DNA of 52,264 bases from Candidatus Abyssobacteria bacterium SURF_17 (GTDB lineage: Bacteria > Abyssobacteria > SURF-5). The translations under genes and the position numbers were made by a program. Where the stretch lies: the NCBI GenBank assembly GCA_003598055.1, contig QZKI01000077.1, forward strand, positions 1 to 52,264. Reading direction: 5' to 3'. The notes under the pieces were generated by a model. The model was not told the origin of the DNA. It saw only the letters and a program-made list of their open reading frames with translations, and did no database searches. Positions 50,538 through 52,264 of this stretch are shown one piece after another; the first letter of the stretch is position 1; each line of letters opens with the position of its first letter.

Positions 50538-50781
50538 GTCATTGCGAGCGAAGGGTCCCAGACCCGAGGGTCTCAGACCCAAAGGTCTCAGACCCGAAGG
50601 TCTCAGACCCAAGGGCAGCAGGCCCGAGCGAAGCAATCTCCTTAGGCACGCATACGATCACGCAGAGATTGCTTCGTCATGCCCCCCACAAGGCGGGTCA
50701 TGACTCGCAATGACAATGAGGAGTCATGCGCGTTTCTTTCACAAGCAACCCGGCGGAGTCGGGTCGGCCGCTCGCAATGAC
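50538..50781. repeat. Family A dispersed repeat, copy 5 (five 15-bp units)
   Basis: GTCATTGCGAG at 50538 and CTCGCAATGAC at 50704-50714 bound the core. A longer tail (50715-50781) matches the tail of copy 1 and ends in another CTCGCAATGAC. Five tandem 15-bp units sit inside. The repeat fills the gap between the methyltransferase gene and the ferredoxin gene. Confidence 0.9.
50553..50627. repeat. Tandem 15-bp repeat (five units) inside family A copy 5
   Basis: Units are 50553-50567, 50568-50582, 50583-50597, 50598-50612 and 50613-50627, with consensus GGGTCTCAGACCCGA. Each unit contains the near-palindrome GGTCTCAGACC. They lie at the same internal position where copy 3 has three units and copy 2 has one. 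Confidence 0.95.
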
Positions 50782-50809
50782 TAAAATGGGGAACTTGCGA
50801 AACATGACA

Positions 50810-51376
50810 TTAACTCTTCGCTGCTTGGGAAGGTGTCACCTCAGATGCCTGAAGGGAGAATGCGGCCCGGCGCCGCAGAACCTCCTGCCGGCCAATCTCT
50901 CGACATGCTTTTAGGGTCAACGCCTTCACTTTCCTGGCCCGGTCTGCCCTCTCCTGCTCAGACAGTTCGACGAAGTGCAGGCAATCATAGAAACAGAATT
51001 TCACACACTCGGGCGAGCCGCCGCAGAGGTCGCATTTGACGGCCTTTTGTTTGGGAAAGAAATTCATGGCCCCGAACGGGCATGCCACGAGACAGCTATG
51101 GCAGCCGGTACACTTGTCGGCGTCTACCACGACGACGGGGTCGCCTTGAGCGGTGTTCGCCTTTGAAATGGCGTGAGCAGGGCATACGGCCATGCACATC
51201 GGTTCCTCGCATTGGAGACAGACCCCCGGCCTCGACCAACCTTCGAGCCGATTGTCGATGACCCATATCCGCGAGTGTTCCGGAATGAATTCTCCTTCCT
51301 TGATGCTGGAGCATGCGAGCTCGCACATCCGGCATCCCGTACATTTCTCAGCGTTGATCGCCAACACCCTTGCCAT
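50810..51376 (-). CDS. Four-cluster ferredoxin (AOR-associated iron-sulfur protein)
   Basis: The 188-residue protein has sixteen cysteines in four groups, each able to hold a [4Fe-4S] cluster: CTGCRMCELAC, CLQCEEPMCMAVC, CTGCHSCLVAC and CDLCGGSPECVKFC. This is the electron-wire fold of DmsB/HycB-like subunits. Downstream of moaD and the aldehyde ferredoxin oxidoreductase on the same strand, it most likely carries electrons to or from AOR. I chose the ATG at 51376, nine bases after AGGAG; the ATG at 51385 stands on the AGGAG itself. A 130-base gap with a hairpin separates it from moaD. Confidence 0.93.
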   Translation of the reverse strand: MARVLAINAEKCTGCRMCELACSSIKEGEFIPEHSRIWVIDNRLEGWSRPGVCLQCEEPMCMAVCPAHAISKANTAQGDPVVVVDADKCTGCHSCLVACPFGAMNFFPKQKAVKCDLCGGSPECVKFCFYDCLHFVELSEQERADRARKVKALTLKACREIGRQEVLRRRAAFSLQASEVTPSQAAKS

Positions 51377-51428
51377 CGGTCGCATCTCCTCGCTTAGTGC
51401 TGAATTTCACAAATTCGGTTACGCATTC

Positions 51429-51475
51429 CTCACCTTCTGTAGGGCCGTTCGCGAACGGCCCCTACAAAAGGTGAG
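51429..51475. repeat. Family B type hairpin before the ferredoxin gene
   Basis: CTCACCTTCTGTAGGG-CCGTTC (51429-51450) pairs inversely with GAACGGCCCCTACAAAAGGTGAG (51453-51475) with few mismatches. It resembles the family B palindromes and lies between moaD and the ferredoxin gene; it could also act as an attenuator-like hairpin. Confidence 0.7.
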
Positions 51476-51508
51476 AGAATACGTCACCGTATCTATGAGA
51501 AGGAGTAC

Positions 51509-51790
51509 TCAGCCGCCGCTAACGCGGACCGTTATCACTATTTCATCGCCATCTTCCAACTTCGTCTGAAATTTATCCGGCAATGAGAGCACGTTTCGTC
51601 CATTCACCAATAAAGACAACCCTTCCCGAAGGTCTGTGCCGTCACGGAGCTTATCCGCAGCGATTGAGCCGTATCTCATCACGAGCGTATCCAGTACACC
51701 ACCGACGGTCATGCTTTCTGCCTCGATAACGTCTTTCCCAGCGGGGAGAACGCCTTCAAGAAGGCCGACCATGGAGACCTTGACCCTCAT
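51509..51790 (-). CDS. MoaD/ThiS-family sulfur-carrier protein
   Basis: The 93-residue protein has the beta-grasp fold with the C-terminal Gly-Gly (RVSGG) that is activated and thiocarboxylated by a MoeB-type enzyme. The start (MRVKVSMVGLLEGVLPAG) and the NGRNVLSLPDKFQTKLEDGDEI segment fit MoaD. Adjacent to AOR, it probably helps make the pyranopterin of the tungsten or molybdenum cofactor. The ATG overlaps the AOR stop by four bases (51787-51790). A dedicated MoaD next to AOR is a recurrent arrangement. Confidence 0.9.
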   Translation of the reverse strand: MRVKVSMVGLLEGVLPAGKDVIEAESMTVGGVLDTLVMRYGSIAADKLRDGTDLREGLSLLVNGRNVLSLPDKFQTKLEDGDEIVITVRVSGG

Positions 51791-52264
51791 GTTTCCATCC
51801 GTATGAGTTCCGCAAAGCTCGGCTCTTCGTCAAAGCCATACGTGGCGACGGTTTGTGCGGTGGGCACTCCTTCGCTGTCCCATCCTCGCAGAGAATAGTA
51901 TTCAGAGCGCATCTTCAGAAAATTTTCCGTTCCGATGATTTTCCCTTCGGCGGGCCCATTCGAAAGGGCTTCTTCCAATATGCGTCTTGGCAGAAAATCC
52001 TCTTTCGAGGTAATTCCCTGCCTTACATTAATTCGCCGGATGAGCGTCTCAATGATCTCGGCTCGGGCGACAAGATCCTCAACGGTGTAGTTCAAACCGG
52101 TGACAAGATTGAGATACTCACAGAAACCGGGAATTCCCGCGGGAATGGTCTTCGGAGGAACGTCACAGACCAACAGCGAGTGCATGACGCAGGTCTCGTG
52201 CATCATTTCCCGCACCAGCGCGGCCTTCTCCTCGGTAGTAAAAGGCTCGACGCCTCCGAGGACT
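51787..52264 (-). CDS. Aldehyde ferredoxin oxidoreductase, C-terminal part (cut by the window edge)
   Basis: The frame runs past the right edge; only the last 159 residues are visible. They match the C-terminal domain of the tungstopterin-containing AOR family: LGGVEPFTTEEKAALVREMM, the Cys of HETCVMHSLLVCD, then PAGIPGFCEYLNLVTGLNYT, AEIIETLIRRINVRQG and LPRRILEEAL. AOR oxidises aldehydes to acids with ferredoxin, or reduces acids in the reverse direction. A complete gene would be about 600 codons. moaD overlaps its end, and a ferredoxin gene follows, so the three form an operon. Confidence 0.93.
   Translation of the reverse strand, partial: VLGGVEPFTTEEKAALVREMMHETCVMHSLLVCDVPPKTIPAGIPGFCEYLNLVTGLNYTVEDLVARAEIIETLIRRINVRQGITSKEDFLPRRILEEALSNGPAEGKIIGTENFLKMRSEYYSLRGWDSEGVPTAQTVATYGFDEEPSFAELIRMET

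Noticed and set aside
50553..50627. Possible short CRISPR array
   Set aside because: The 15-bp units follow each other without spacers and belong to a dispersed element; no cas genes are near.
50323..50703. Open frame with Pro-Lys/Arg-Val-Ser-Asp repeats
   Set aside because: It is the translated 15-bp tandem repeat plus antisense methyltransferase sequence, not a repeat protein.
1..52264. tRNA or rRNA genes
   Set aside because: Scanning the intergenic gaps by eye showed no T-loop (GGTTCGAATCC-like) with matching acceptor stem and no rRNA-like sequence. A covariance search would be decisive.

Overview
This window looks like a moderately GC-rich (mid-50s by eye) chromosome segment of an anaerobic, flagellated Gram-negative bacterium. 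Evidence for an anaerobe: a 2-oxoacid:ferredoxin oxidoreductase with its own ferredoxin-type electron module, a tungsten-type aldehyde ferredoxin oxidoreductase operon, and a corrinoid/UroD-type methyltransferase. Evidence for an outer membrane: an OmpA/TSP3 lipoprotein and a BamE-like lipoprotein. The mixture recalls deltaproteobacterial lineages or a deep-branching candidate phylum known from metagenomes; the sequence alone does not fix the phylum. I saw no rRNA, tRNA, CRISPR array, phage module or transposase gene.

Layout. 0.3-2.6 kb: nuoB-nuoC-nuoD (minus strand), then a NUDIX hydrolase, a UPF0173 metallohydrolase and a gamma-carbonic-anhydrase-like protein. 5.5-18.3 kb: a minus-strand flagellar locus that reads fliQ-fliR-flhB-flhA-flhF-flhG-(repeat)-fliM-fliN/fliY-fliA-(DUF)-fliK-flhX, with a good sigma70-type promoter before fliQ and no fliP beside it. 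18.5-21.6 kb: an acetyltransferase, a small TTG-start protein, recA and thpR. 21.6-27.8 kb: an acyl-CoA ligase, korC-korB-korA and a GltD-like flavoprotein fused to a two-cluster ferredoxin. 28.5-35.4 kb: single genes, including an OmpA/TSP3 lipoprotein, a LOG protein, a HAD phosphatase, an alpha/beta hydrolase, an ATC-hydrolase-like protein, a corrinoid-UroD fusion and a CGGC protein. 35.6-39.9 kb: a complete sugar-type ABC importer. 40.0-42.1 kb: a MaoC hydratase, a BamE-like lipoprotein and a PfkB kinase with an altered active site. 42.5-46.8 kb: a TetR-led operon encoding a UbiB kinase fused to a SRPBCC/START-like domain, an ATC-hydrolase-like protein and a PaaG-type crotonase. 47.0-48.7 kb: two TPM-domain proteins and a zinc-ribbon protein. 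48.8-52.3 kb: an amidohydrolase, a methyltransferase and a ferredoxin-MoaD-AOR operon cut by the right edge.

How it fits together. The Kor complex, GltD-like module, acyl-CoA ligase, MaoC and crotonase suggest anaerobic metabolism of organic acids through acyl-CoA intermediates, with low-potential electrons moving through ferredoxins; AOR would interconvert aldehydes and acids. The flagellar block supplies the export gate, switch, sigma factor and FlhF/FlhG placement proteins.

Most notable. (1) The UbiB-SRPBCC fusion, which joins in one chain the two protein types represented by Coq8 and Coq10 in eukaryotic quinone biology, under a TetR regulator with a clean palindromic operator. (2) Three enzymes whose signature active-site residues are changed: FlhB (NPTF instead of NPTH), the corrinoid domain (Trp in place of the cobalt-binding His) and PfkB (GAGG instead of GAGD). 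(3) A dispersed MITE-like repeat that carries 0, 1, 3 or 5 copies of a 15-bp unit at one fixed internal position.
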